From the NCBI GenBank assembly GCA_902619835.1, contig CACNFS010000003.1, positions 23,046 to 87,045 on the forward strand: 64,000 nucleotides of DNA, given 5' to 3'. Both the position numbers and the translations under genes were made by a program. This document shows positions 52,498 through 61,317 of the stretch, piece by piece. The stretch comes from an uncultured Pelagibacteraceae bacterium (lineage in GTDB: Bacteria; Pseudomonadota; Alphaproteobacteria; Pelagibacterales; Pelagibacteraceae). The notes under the pieces were generated by a model that saw nothing but the letters and a program-made list of their open reading frames with translations, was not told the origin of the DNA and searched no databases. How positions within the stretch are numbered: position 1 is the stretch's first letter; each line of letters starts with the position of its first letter.

Positions 52498-53208
52498 TTA
52501 TTTTTTGTAAGAAATACATTTTAAGGTATCAGTGAATTTTATTTGATATTTATATTTAGATTTAAGTTCACTGATACCTCTTGAAATTTCGTTATTCTTT
52601 AAATCAAGTAAGCAAGATATATACCTTGATTTTACCATCTTTAAATATTTTTGTTTTGAGATATTTACTTTATAATTGAAATAAGACTCGTTTGTTTTTT
52701 TTAATTTTCTTTTAATTATTTTAAATAATTTTTCATCTCGCTTAAGGCTACTATCAAGTTTTTGTCTCATTTTTTTAAAGCAAGGAATTTTATTATTCGT
52801 AGTTTTAAGAGAAAAAATTAATATTTTTCCTTTATCTTCCAATCTTTTTTTTGCAATATCTATTAACGCTTTTAGCTTTGAAGAGGAAAAAAAATGAATA
52901 GTTTGTTTCAATAAAATTAAGTCATATTTTTCACTTTTACTCTTTAAATAATTGTAGCCATCTTTTTTTTTAAAAATAATATTCTTTTTTATTCCTTTAT
53001 TTTTCGTAATATCTAAGCCAATCGGTTTTTCTTTGAATTTATATCTTTTTTGCAAGGCACTTATTATATTTGCTCTACCACAGCCAATATCTAATATTTT
53101 TGTATTTTTATTAAATTTTACCCTTTTATTTAAAAATTTATTGAACTGATTAATATAATTTTTTGATGATAACCAAGTTAGGTTGTCCCAGTTTTTTAAT
53201 TTTTTCAT
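52498..53208 (-). CDS. Class I SAM-dependent methyltransferase
   Basis: A 236-residue protein with a SAM-binding motif ILDIGCGRANIISALQ near residue 39-54, acidic GLDITKNKG near 70, and YDLILLKQTIHFF near 105-117. The rest is Lys rich. The substrate cannot be read; the C-terminal third is unlike common small-molecule methyltransferases. It is convergent with the GYD operon and divergent from the aminotransferase (45 bases). Confidence 0.8.
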   Translation of the reverse strand: MKKLKNWDNLTWLSSKNYINQFNKFLNKRVKFNKNTKILDIGCGRANIISALQKRYKFKEKPIGLDITKNKGIKKNIIFKKKDGYNYLKSKSEKYDLILLKQTIHFFSSSKLKALIDIAKKRLEDKGKILIFSLKTTNNKIPCFKKMRQKLDSSLKRDEKLFKIIKRKLKKTNESYFNYKVNISKQKYLKMVKSRYISCLLDLKNNEISRGISELKSKYKYQIKFTDTLKCISYKK

Positions 53209-53253
53209 AATATTTAGATAGCATTCAAAAAATTACTTTGCTATAATTTAATA

Positions 53254-54591
53254 GTGAGTACATCATTTCAAACAAAAATACCTAATTCTTTAAATGAACA
53301 TTGGATGCCATTTTCATCTAATAAAGATTTTAAGAAAAATCCTCGTATAATAGTAAAAGCAGAGGGTATTCATCTTCATACTCATAATGGGAAAACTTTA
53401 ATTGATGGTAGTTCTGGATTATATTGCAATCCTCTTGGCCATGGTCGCAAAGAGATTATCGAAGCAATTAAAAATCAATTAGAAAATTTAGATTACACCA
53501 TGCCTTTTCAACAAGGTTATGGTGGATCGTTTGAATTAGCAACTATGATAGCTCAAAAAACTCCAGAGGATTTGAATAGAATTTTTTATACTATTTGTGG
53601 ATCTACCGCAGTAGAGACAGCAATTAAAATTGCAGTAGCTTACTTTAGATCAATTGGTCAAACTAATAGATTTAAGTTTGTCGGAAGAGAACGAGGTTAT
53701 CACGGTATGAACATCGGAGCTTTGACAGTCGGTGGTATTCCAAATAACTCAAAAGAATTTAAAAATATCTTAATGCCAGGTGTCGAGCACATGAGACATA
53801 CGTTTTTACCAGAGCATAAATTTGTAAAAGGTCAACCTGATACAGGATCTGAGTTAGCTGATGACCTTGAGGTAATTGCAAAAAAATTAGGAGGAGAAAA
53901 TATAGCCGCATGTATTGTTGAACCTATCGCAGGATCAACCGGAACTTTAATTCCTCCTAAAGATTATTTACAAAAGTTAAGAAAAATTTGCGATGAACAT
54001 GGAATACTTTTAATTTTTGATGAAGTTGTCACTGGTTGGGGAAGGACAGGTTCAGCATTCGCAGCTCAAGAATTTGGTGTGACACCGGATATTATAACAA
54101 TGGCTAAAGCTACAACAAATGGGATCGTACCTATGGGAGTGGTAGCAGTAAGAGAAAAAATTTATCAGTCAGTTATGGATGCTTCACCAGATGGAGCTGT
54201 TGAACTATTTCATGGATATACCTATTCTGGAATTCCTGTAGCTGTATCAGCAGCCATTGCTGTTCAAAAAATATTTGAAAAAGAAGATATTTTTAACAGA
54301 GTAAAACAAATCTCAAATTACTTTGAGGATGGATTACACTCTCTTAAAGATCTTAATTGTATTGAAAGTATTCGTAATTATGGATTGTTGGGAGGCATTG
54401 ATATTAAAATGAGAGATAAGCCAGGTAAAGCAGGATTTAATGTTTATAAGAAATGTTATGATGCAGGAGTAAACATAAAACCAACTGGAGATGCGCTTAT
54501 TATTGCACCTCCATTTGTTTGTGAAAAGAGAGACATAGATGAGATTATTGAAAAAATGCGTCTAGGTATTTCTAACCATATAAAATCATAA
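53254..54591 (+). CDS. Omega-amino acid:pyruvate aminotransferase (class III)
   Basis: A 445-residue class III PLP aminotransferase. It starts with GTG at 53254 (no in-frame ATG fits) and has EHWMPFSSNKDFKKNPRI, typical of beta-alanine or omega-amino acid:pyruvate transaminases. PLP regions: YTICGSTAVETAIKIAVAYF near 108-126, LIFDEVVTGWGRTG near 251-264, MAKATTNGIVPMG with the Lys near 284 and HGYTYSGIPVAVSAAIAV near 322-338. It may feed taurine-, beta-alanine- or amine-derived carbon in. Exact substrate unproven. Confidence 0.9.
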   Translation: MSTSFQTKIPNSLNEHWMPFSSNKDFKKNPRIIVKAEGIHLHTHNGKTLIDGSSGLYCNPLGHGRKEIIEAIKNQLENLDYTMPFQQGYGGSFELATMIAQKTPEDLNRIFYTICGSTAVETAIKIAVAYFRSIGQTNRFKFVGRERGYHGMNIGALTVGGIPNNSKEFKNILMPGVEHMRHTFLPEHKFVKGQPDTGSELADDLEVIAKKLGGENIAACIVEPIAGSTGTLIPPKDYLQKLRKICDEHGILLIFDEVVTGWGRTGSAFAAQEFGVTPDIITMAKATTNGIVPMGVVAVREKIYQSVMDASPDGAVELFHGYTYSGIPVAVSAAIAVQKIFEKEDIFNRVKQISNYFEDGLHSLKDLNCIESIRNYGLLGGIDIKMRDKPGKAGFNVYKKCYDAGVNIKPTGDALIIAPPFVCEKRDIDEIIEKMRLGISNHIKS

Positions 54592-54682
54592 GTTAAGAAT
54601 TATTCATTTTGGGTATTTTTATCGAACCCATTTTGATCTTCACAAATATTTAAAAAATTGCTTAGTATGCTTTAATGAGCTC

Positions 54683-54868
54683 ATGAGCAAGCAATTAAAT
54701 TTTCACAACAATCATTCTGAGATTAACAGTTCTCAAGGTAAAGTTAAAGTTACAGACTTACTATCAAGATTGAATGGGGAGAAAAAAATTGAAAAAAAAC
54801 GAAATCTAGCTTTGGGTGTAGCAGCAGTTTCTGCAGTAATTGTTTTCGGGATAATTTTAACAATTTAG
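54683..54868 (+). CDS. Small membrane protein of unknown family
   Basis: A 61-residue protein: a polar N-terminal 38 residues (NFHNNHSEINSSQGKVKVTDLLSRL) followed by Lys-rich KKIEKKRN and one C-terminal membrane helix (LALGVAAVSAVIVFGIILTI). The shape, a basic anchor before the helix, is a tail-anchored type. It lies between the aminotransferase gene and the tRNA. No family recognised. Confidence 0.6.
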   Translation: MSKQLNFHNNHSEINSSQGKVKVTDLLSRLNGEKKIEKKRNLALGVAAVSAVIVFGIILTI

Positions 54869-54944
54869 CTTACTATTTTCAGCAATCTATAGCATTAACT
54901 AACTGATGATTTAGTTAATTAAATATATTATAACCAACACAAAT

Positions 54945-55021
54945 GGCGAGGTAGCTCAGTTGGTTAGAGCACAGGACTCATAAGCCTGGGGTCGGCGGTT
55001 CGAATCCGCCCCTCGCTACCA
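54945..55021 (+). tRNA. tRNA-Met (anticodon CAT), elongator type
   Basis: A 77-base tRNA, CCA end encoded. Acceptor GGCGAGG pairs with CCTCGCT; D arm GCTCAGTTGGTTAGAGC; anticodon loop CTCATAA with CAT; GGTTCGAATCC T loop; ends TACCA. Its D and T arms match elongator tRNA-Met more than the CAT tRNA-Ile2 that is read as AUA after lysidine modification, but only identity elements, not this window, could settle that. One A-G mismatch at the base of the anticodon loop. The R-M gene pair begins 16 bases downstream on the other strand. Confidence 0.95.
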
Positions 55022-55036
55022 GTAATATAAATGAGT

Positions 55037-56011
55037 CTACTTTGTATTTTGGAGTCTTTTTTTAGCAAAATTTATGTAATTAGAATTTATCTCAGTTCCT
55101 ATTCCAATCATTTTATTTTTCAAAGCTGATACTAAAGTTGTGCCTGTTCCTAGAAATGGATCATAAACAACACTCCCTTTTTTAATTCCACTAAATTTAA
55201 TACATTGTGTTGGAAGCTGTTCAGGAAAAGTTGCTGGATGATCGGCTCTTGCATTTTTTCTGTAGTTATGACCTTTTTCTACACCCACTTGCTTTGACAA
55301 TCTGCTTGTTGGCACATAAGGAATGTACCACGCATTCCCGATACATTTTTTCTTTTCAGGGATATATGGTTTTTCTTTAAGGTTTTTTTTTAATTCTTCA
55401 AAAAAAAATTCCTTTTCTTTTTTAGAAGCATTAGCGAGAACATCTTTATAGTTAGAGTATTTCATTCTCTTTGCAATTTTTCTTCTTGTTATTGCGATGT
55501 ATCTACCCTCACTATATAACTCTGGGTAAAGAGGATGAGTTTTATTTCTATGACCAATACTTAACCTATCAACTTGAACATTACCTTTTTTTGTAAAATG
55601 AAAAATACTCTCAGTAGTAGCACTTGCATACCTGCTCGATGTTATTGGTTTATAAATACCATGACTTGTATCATTCACCTTAATATGTTTTACCCAAGTA
55701 AAATGATTTTGTAATACGAATTCTTTTCTAAATACTTGAGCAACATCCATTGCTACAAATGGATCAGTGTTGGAATAACCCATATTAAGAAAAATTTGAC
55801 CTTGGTCTTTTAATATTCTTTTTAATCCTTTAGAAACATCTCCTAACCACTCTAAATATTTTTTTCTGGGTATATCATCATTATAATTTGCATATTTTAT
55901 TCTAAGATTATATGGAGGAGATGTTATTACACAGTCAACCGTTTTTGGTTTCTGCGAATTCATCCATTTTATACAATCTTTTTTTACTATTGAATATTTT
56001 TGTTTATCCAT
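55037..56011 (-). CDS. Type II DNA methyltransferase (beta class, N4-cytosine or N6-adenine)
   Basis: A 324-residue site-specific methyltransferase. Motif IV VDCVITSPPYNLRIKYANY lies near residue 23-41 and motif I YDPFLGTGTTLVSALKN near 284-300; this order (catalytic before SAM-binding) defines the beta class. The TSPPY form is common in N4-cytosine enzymes, but N6-adenine cannot be ruled out. It overlaps the candidate restriction enzyme by 25 bases on the same strand. It ends 16 bases from tRNA-Met, a common island boundary. Confidence 0.88.
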   Translation of the reverse strand: MDKQKYSIVKKDCIKWMNSQKPKTVDCVITSPPYNLRIKYANYNDDIPRKKYLEWLGDVSKGLKRILKDQGQIFLNMGYSNTDPFVAMDVAQVFRKEFVLQNHFTWVKHIKVNDTSHGIYKPITSSRYASATTESIFHFTKKGNVQVDRLSIGHRNKTHPLYPELYSEGRYIAITRRKIAKRMKYSNYKDVLANASKKEKEFFFEELKKNLKEKPYIPEKKKCIGNAWYIPYVPTSRLSKQVGVEKGHNYRKNARADHPATFPEQLPTQCIKFSGIKKGSVVYDPFLGTGTTLVSALKNKMIGIGTEINSNYINFAKKRLQNTK

Positions 56012-56841
56012 TCAATGACTTCTAATGAGTTTCCAGCAAATATTCTTTTATCATTCTTTATAATATTTGAAAGTTTCTTAGTACGATCGTTAGCCCATTT
56101 TCCATCAAGCTGTGCATAAAAATAAACGTTATCATCCTTGCTATCACAATAATCATTGCTCTCTTTTAAAAAACCTTTCACATCATTCCATTGACTATCT
56201 TGAGCACCTCCTGCTTCAAAAATATATTTCAAAGTACCTAAAAAAATTTTTTCTGACTTTTTAAAATTATCTAGACTAAAATTTTTTTGAATGACAACGC
56301 AGTCTATATTTTTACACCGACTTCTTCCTTTGATGTCTGAAATTTCTCCGTGATCCAAATATTTTGAACCATTGCCTGAGGAGGGAAACTTATGACAAAA
56401 ATATTCATTAGCTAAAAACTCATTAATCATTTTTACTTGTTCTTTTTCGTGAACTTGTTGTTTACCAGGGTCAGTGCATAAATGAATTTTGACTTCTTGA
56501 GGACAATTTAAGTAATTATTTATATGTTTTTTTAATATTTGAGGATTAACAACTTGGTATTGATTATCTTCACTTTCGAAATATTGCAAAAGATTCGCTC
56601 TTCTGATTTCACTAGTGAAAGATTTGAGATGGTCATTTAATTCACTTAGAGGCCAATCTAAATTAGGATATTTTTCTTTGTTAACCTTATTGCTATAAAC
56701 TGAATATTTGTCTGATCCTTTACGCAAAGTAAAATCATTGTCGTCTATAGATAATAAAAATTTCCAAATTTTTTCATCAAGTTCTAAATTTTCTCTTCTT
56801 TTTTTATTAAGAGCTTTGTAAATTCTAAGATTTGGATCCAT
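55987..56841 (-). CDS. Candidate restriction endonuclease
   Basis: A 284-residue protein of no recognised family. It overlaps a type II methyltransferase by 25 bases, the classic partner arrangement. The N-terminal 130 residues look like a DNA-binding helical domain (LDWPLSELNDHLKSFTSEIRRANLLQYF), followed by NIDCVVIQKNFSLDN and FLGTLKYIFEAGGAQDSQWNDVKGF, where an acidic residue, a strand and a late Lys could form a PD-(D/E)xK-like core. The last 30 residues are charged. Endonuclease role is inference from position. Confidence 0.6.
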   Translation of the reverse strand: MDPNLRIYKALNKKRRENLELDEKIWKFLLSIDDNDFTLRKGSDKYSVYSNKVNKEKYPNLDWPLSELNDHLKSFTSEIRRANLLQYFESEDNQYQVVNPQILKKHINNYLNCPQEVKIHLCTDPGKQQVHEKEQVKMINEFLANEYFCHKFPSSGNGSKYLDHGEISDIKGRSRCKNIDCVVIQKNFSLDNFKKSEKIFLGTLKYIFEAGGAQDSQWNDVKGFLKESNDYCDSKDDNVYFYAQLDGKWANDRTKKLSNIIKNDKRIFAGNSLEVIEWINKNIQ

Positions 56842-56912
56842 AATTAATTATATTTATTAGTTTTTCATAAAATTAAACGTTATTAAATAAAAACACAGTG
56901 TATAATTTCGAA

Positions 56913-58061
56913 TTACTTTGCGTATTTATTAACCAGTTTGCTTATATACTTTGCGTCTTGAACTGAAACTTTATGATGAAGGGGTAATACTAAATATCTA
57001 TTTTCTAAGTAATCCATATTAGGAAACTTTTTACCTTTAACAAATTTTTTAAATATTGAATATTTGTCATTTCTAAAATGGACCTGATTTGTTTCGATAT
57101 TATACTCTCTCAACTTTTTTTGAACAAAATCTTTATTTCTAACGTTTATAGTAAACAACCACGCTCCATGAGTTTTTTTCTTGTCATAGTCATGAATACA
57201 TTTAACTTTTTTATTTTTTTCAAATTCTTTTAGGTAAGTTTTATAAATTTTTTTTCTATGATTAATTATAAAATTAAACTCTTTAAGTGAGTCAGAGCCC
57301 ATAGTAGCCGCAATATCAGTCATTTGATACTTATATCCTACTTCGTGTACATCGTTTTTCCAAGTTCCTTTTTGTTTACCTTTTCTATCAATACCAAACC
57401 ATCTAATTCTTTTTGCTTTATCCTCTAATTTTTTATTTTTAATTGTTAACATTCCACCATCTCCTGTCGTAAAATGTTTAATAGCTTGAAAACTAAATGT
57501 TGTAAAATCACTTATGTTCCCAATTGATTTACCTTTGTATTTTGCTCCAATAGCGTGAGCGGCATCTTCAATTAAAACTAATTTGTTTTTTTTTGCAATT
57601 TTTTTTAAGGAATCCATTTCGCAAGGCAGTCCTCCATAATGAACACAAATTAAAGCTTTAGTTTTTTTTGTTATTAATTTCTCAACACTTTTAACTGATA
57701 TGTTCATTGTATCTCTATCAATATCTGCAAATTTTATTTTTATACCCATGTAAAGCAAAGGAATGTTAGTAGCTGTACAAGTAAATACTGTTGAAATTAC
57801 CTCGTCTCCTTTTTTTAGTCCCGCTAAAATATATGCTAAATGGAGAGAGTCTGTCCCTGAGCCAGTTGCAATAGCGCACTGATCTTTCGCAAATTTTTTT
57901 TGAAAATCATTTTCAAATTTATCAACCGCAGGCCCTTGACCCAGCCATCTACCAGCTAATTTTTTTTTGATATTAGCTGCGGATTTTTTTGAAACATATG
58001 GATAAAAAAGTAATACACCTTTACTTTTTTCTTTCATTATTGGCAATTCTTTAAATGACAT
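56913..58061 (-). CDS. DegT/DnrJ/EryC1/StrS sugar aminotransferase
   Basis: A 382-residue PLP-dependent nucleotide-sugar aminotransferase. ATGSGTDSLHLAYILAGLKKGDEVIS near residue 60-85, EDAAHAIGAKYKG near 163-175 and the internal aldimine Lys in FQAIKHFTTGDGGML near 193-207 are DegT features. It converts a keto group on a dTDP- or UDP-sugar into an amine for surface polysaccharide. The rfbAB pair downstream makes a dTDP-4-keto-6-deoxy substrate, so an amino-dideoxyglucose product is possible. Confidence 0.93.
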   Translation of the reverse strand: MSFKELPIMKEKSKGVLLFYPYVSKKSAANIKKKLAGRWLGQGPAVDKFENDFQKKFAKDQCAIATGSGTDSLHLAYILAGLKKGDEVISTVFTCTATNIPLLYMGIKIKFADIDRDTMNISVKSVEKLITKKTKALICVHYGGLPCEMDSLKKIAKKNKLVLIEDAAHAIGAKYKGKSIGNISDFTTFSFQAIKHFTTGDGGMLTIKNKKLEDKAKRIRWFGIDRKGKQKGTWKNDVHEVGYKYQMTDIAATMGSDSLKEFNFIINHRKKIYKTYLKEFEKNKKVKCIHDYDKKKTHGAWLFTINVRNKDFVQKKLREYNIETNQVHFRNDKYSIFKKFVKGKKFPNMDYLENRYLVLPLHHKVSVQDAKYISKLVNKYAK

Positions 58062-58078
58062 AAATACTTAATAACACA

Positions 58079-58828
58079 TTAAGAAATTTTTAGAAGGCTT
58101 TTATTATTCTTAAGTATTTTTTTTAATTTATTAATGCTCATAGACATATTTTTTTTGTATCTGACTCCTGTGACATTTTTTGCTAATATTTTTTTTACCT
58201 TAGGATTAGTTTTTTTTGCAAATTCGTAGACTGTCTGAATAGGGCCTCCAACATTTATAACCCCTTTATAATTTAATATTTTTGGTAAAATATTAACTAT
58301 CTTTTCTTGAAATATAAAATTAAGGTAAACGTCTGATAAAGCAAATTTATGCACAAAAGGTCTCTCTGTCATACAGACTCTTAGAATTAAGGAATTTTTA
58401 AGCATATGGACTGCTGCCTCTGCCCCAAGTTTTGACCAAGCGTAATTGGTACTCGGTAATAGACTGTCCGTTTCTTTATAATTTCCTTTTGTGCCTGGAT
58501 AAACATAGCTAGTGGAAAAGAATATTAATTTAATGTTATATTTTTTACAAACTATAGCTAAATTACTTGTAGCAATAATATTTAAAAGAATACTTTTTTC
58601 TGGATTTTTGTTGTGAACTTCTAAGGGCCTAGATAATCCAGCCAGATGAACAATTTTTCCGGGTTTAATTTTTCTTACACATTTTTCAATCGAGGACAAC
58701 TTTGTAATATCCATTTCTTTCTTCGATGGAAAAAGAAAATTTTTTATTTTTTTCTTAATTAAAAGTTTACCGAATCTACCAGAGCCTCCAGTAACTAAAA
58801 CTTTATTTTTTTTCAAATAAGAGGTCAT
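58079..58828 (-). CDS. Sugar-nucleotide epimerase/reductase, RmlD-like
   Basis: A 249-residue short-chain-type dehydrogenase when started at the M of MTSYLKKNKVLVTGG (58828). Rossmann motif VTGGSGRFGKLLI, then GKIVHLAGLSRPLEVHNKNP, IIFFSTSYVYPGT-like strand end and the catalytic TNYAWSKLGAEAAVHML (YAWSK, Tyr-x-x-x-Lys). It most resembles RmlD dTDP-4-dehydrorhamnose reductase or other sugar epimerases. It overlaps the next gene by 26 bases. Exact product unknown. Confidence 0.8.
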   Translation of the reverse strand: MTSYLKKNKVLVTGGSGRFGKLLIKKKIKNFLFPSKKEMDITKLSSIEKCVRKIKPGKIVHLAGLSRPLEVHNKNPEKSILLNIIATSNLAIVCKKYNIKLIFFSTSYVYPGTKGNYKETDSLLPSTNYAWSKLGAEAAVHMLKNSLILRVCMTERPFVHKFALSDVYLNFIFQEKIVNILPKILNYKGVINVGGPIQTVYEFAKKTNPKVKKILAKNVTGVRYKKNMSMSINKLKKILKNNKSLLKIS

Positions 58829-59600
58829 ACATATCAATATTTTTATATTTCTTTAAATTTTTAAAATTTATAAATTTAATTACACGATTATTTGTTAGAG
58901 AGACAAGGTTAAATCCATATTTGTTTATAAATTTAGTGAATCTATAATAATTAATTAGGTACAAGTAGTTTAAATTATTAGACAAGTTTAATTGCTTTAA
59001 AATTATTTCATCTTTAAGTTGTTTATCAAAATGAAAGGGAGTCTGACTTATGATTAAAAATTTTGATTTTTTTAAAATTTTTTTTAATGTATCCTTATAA
59101 TTATTTATATATTGAAGTGATCCACCAAAATAAACAAAATCAAAACTATATGATTTTTTTTGAAAATCTTTAATTATTTCTAAATTTTTAATTTTTTCAC
59201 TCTTTTTAATTTTTTCGGCTATTGAATTATAATCTTTTTGATCGTGGTAAAAGTATTTAATTGATTTTAAATTTTTTGATAAATACCCAAAGAGTTCCAA
59301 ATTACCCGCTCCAAAATCTAAAAATGTAATTTGTTTTCTCTTATATTTTTCACTTATTCTTATTAAATCTAAAATATGAGAATAAGAAATAAAAGGTCTT
59401 ACGTTTGAAGACTTTATTTTCTTAAATTTATCTAACTCACTTTCAAAATTAGCATTAATTGGATGGTTTAAAAGTGGCAATTCTTTTAAATCAGTTTCTA
59501 CAAAAAAAATTTTGAAATACTTAAAAATCTTAAAACCAATGTACTTATGTAGTTTATTATAAATATTTAGTTTCAATAAAAAGTTAAGAATTAGTCTCAT
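58803..59600 (-). CDS. TIGR04325-like SAM-dependent methyltransferase
   Basis: A 265-residue protein with a likely SAM site in ITFLDFGAGNLELFGYLSK near residue 95-113 and FDFVYFGGSLQYINNYKDTL near 153-172. It matches the layout of the TIGR04325 methyltransferases found in polysaccharide clusters, preceded by a hydrophobic/basic N-terminus. Very A+T- and Lys/Asn-rich. It probably modifies a sugar residue, which is inference from the cluster. Confidence 0.7.
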   Translation of the reverse strand: MRLILNFLLKLNIYNKLHKYIGFKIFKYFKIFFVETDLKELPLLNHPINANFESELDKFKKIKSSNVRPFISYSHILDLIRISEKYKRKQITFLDFGAGNLELFGYLSKNLKSIKYFYHDQKDYNSIAEKIKKSEKIKNLEIIKDFQKKSYSFDFVYFGGSLQYINNYKDTLKKILKKSKFLIISQTPFHFDKQLKDEIILKQLNLSNNLNYLYLINYYRFTKFINKYGFNLVSLTNNRVIKFINFKNLKKYKNIDMYDLLFEKK

Positions 59601-60436
59601 ATAGCTATTTTATTCTTATTTGTATCATAAAAAAAAATTGGCCAGGTTTTTGGTTTTGTGTATTTTTTGAACCAAAACGAGATATATCTCTCAGCCAAAA
59701 ATGCGTATAGTCTTTTTTGACCATAACCCTCCAAATCAAACCCAAATATCTTTTCGCATTCAAAAAGCCAATTAAATACAGAGGAAAAATAATCATTCAT
59801 AATTTTTTTTGATCTACAGAAAAATAAATTTTCCCTATTAAAAGAACGCTCTTGATTAACAAAATCTTTAAAATCATTCCTATCCGCCTGATTTAAAACA
59901 TCAATAGCCTTATCTAATATATTTTGACCGTGAAAAACATCAAAGTGAAGTTTAATGTTTCTATTTTTTTTAAAGAAAAATTTAGGGTTTTTTAAAAAAA
60001 TTTTCTTACCATGCTTTAGAATTTTGCTAAATTTCCAATTATCAATAAAAATTTCTTCTCCAAGTATCACATTTGAATCTGCCCATTCATTTGGAATATT
60101 TTTTAGTATGTGATCGCTGAAATTTTTCTGATTTATTTGCTTGCTTATTTCATCCGAAGAAAATTTATTACTATTACTCCAATGATATCTATATCCTGCA
60201 AAACCTATCCAAGTATTATCATCTATTTCCTTAAGTACATTTTTCCAAAACCAATAATAAAAAGTGTATTCTCCATAAAATGGATTTTTCTGAGAAATAT
60301 TGATGTTCTCATTATCCTTGACCCACTGATTGGAAAAATGATTTTTACCTAGACCTACAGGGATATAATTTAATTTTTTAAGATTTTCTAAATGATGTTC
60401 GTGCAAACACATGCAATATATTTTTGGGTTTTGCAT
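59597..60436 (-). CDS. DUF4422-like glycosyltransferase
   Basis: A 279-residue protein. IPVGLGKNHFSNQWVKDNENINISQKN near residue 26-52 and FYGEYTFYYWFWKNVLKE near 53-70 closely match the DUF4422 opening. WIGFAGYRYHW and the late FGFDLEGYGQKRLYAFLAERYISFWF with FERRYSFWF-like family wording support it. These are putative capsule or LPS glycosyltransferases. Overlaps the next gene by 4 bases on the same strand. Confidence 0.8.
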   Translation of the reverse strand: MQNPKIYCMCLHEHHLENLKKLNYIPVGLGKNHFSNQWVKDNENINISQKNPFYGEYTFYYWFWKNVLKEIDDNTWIGFAGYRYHWSNSNKFSSDEISKQINQKNFSDHILKNIPNEWADSNVILGEEIFIDNWKFSKILKHGKKIFLKNPKFFFKKNRNIKLHFDVFHGQNILDKAIDVLNQADRNDFKDFVNQERSFNRENLFFCRSKKIMNDYFSSVFNWLFECEKIFGFDLEGYGQKRLYAFLAERYISFWFKKYTKPKTWPIFFYDTNKNKIAI

Positions 60437-60447
60437 AAAAAATAATA

Positions 60448-61317
60448 TTAAACTAAAAATTTTTTAAGATATTTTGAATAATTACAATTGCCATAAAAAT
60501 TAATAGCTTCCTTTATATTTTTTTTATTTATCCAATGGTTATTAAAAGCTATTTCTTCCAAGCAAGCAATTTTAAGCCCTTGTCGATTTTCAATTGCAGA
60601 AACAAAGTTTGAGGTATTATAAAAATCCTCTATATTTCCTGTATCCAACCACGCTCCACCTCTTCCAATGAATTCAGCTTTGAGATTACCTTTTTTTCTA
60701 TACTTATTTAATAAATCAACTATTTCCAATTCTTTCCTTTTAGACGGTTTCAAAGTTTTGCTTAAACTGATAACTCTATTATCAAAAAAATACATTCCAG
60801 TTATTGCTAAATTTGAATTAGTTTTTTTTGGTTTCTCAACTATTTTAATTATCTTATTTTTTTTATTTATAGTGGCCACCCCATATAATGACGGATTATT
60901 TACTGGATGTAAAAAAACTTGTGCTCCACTTTTTAATTTTACAGAATTTTTTAATCTCGTTGAAAGATTTTGCCCATAAAAAAAATTATCACCTAAAATT
61001 AATGCAATGTTGTCAGAGCCAATAAAATCTTCTCCAATTATGAAAGCCTCAGGAAGTCCACCTGGTTTATTTTGTTCCTTATATTGAATTTTAATTCCTA
61101 AATTATTTTTTATTGGCAATATTTTTTTAAATTGACTTAGCTGTCCTTTATTAACTATTATTAAAATATTTCTTATACCAGCCAACAACAATACAGATAA
61201 TGGATAATAAATTAAGGGCTTGTCATATAATGGTAAAAGTTGCTTGTTTACAGCTTTAGTTAAAGGGCTCATTCTTGAACCTGTGCCTCCAGCTAAAATT
61301 ATACCTTTTTTTATCAT
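60448..61317 (-). CDS. rfbA: Glucose-1-phosphate thymidylyltransferase
   Basis: A 289-residue nucleotidyltransferase of full RmlA length. Signature GIILAGGTGSRMSPLTKAVNKQLLPLYDKPLIYYPLS lies at the N-terminus; LGDNFFYGQNL near residue 108 and EKPKKTNSNLAITGMYFFD near 160-178 fit, as does the AWLDTGNIEDFYNTSNFV end. It makes dTDP-glucose from dTTP and glucose-1-phosphate. It overlaps rfbB by 4 bases. Confidence 0.95.
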   Translation of the reverse strand: MIKKGIILAGGTGSRMSPLTKAVNKQLLPLYDKPLIYYPLSVLLLAGIRNILIIVNKGQLSQFKKILPIKNNLGIKIQYKEQNKPGGLPEAFIIGEDFIGSDNIALILGDNFFYGQNLSTRLKNSVKLKSGAQVFLHPVNNPSLYGVATINKKNKIIKIVEKPKKTNSNLAITGMYFFDNRVISLSKTLKPSKRKELEIVDLLNKYRKKGNLKAEFIGRGGAWLDTGNIEDFYNTSNFVSAIENRQGLKIACLEEIAFNNHWINKKNIKEAINFYGNCNYSKYLKKFLV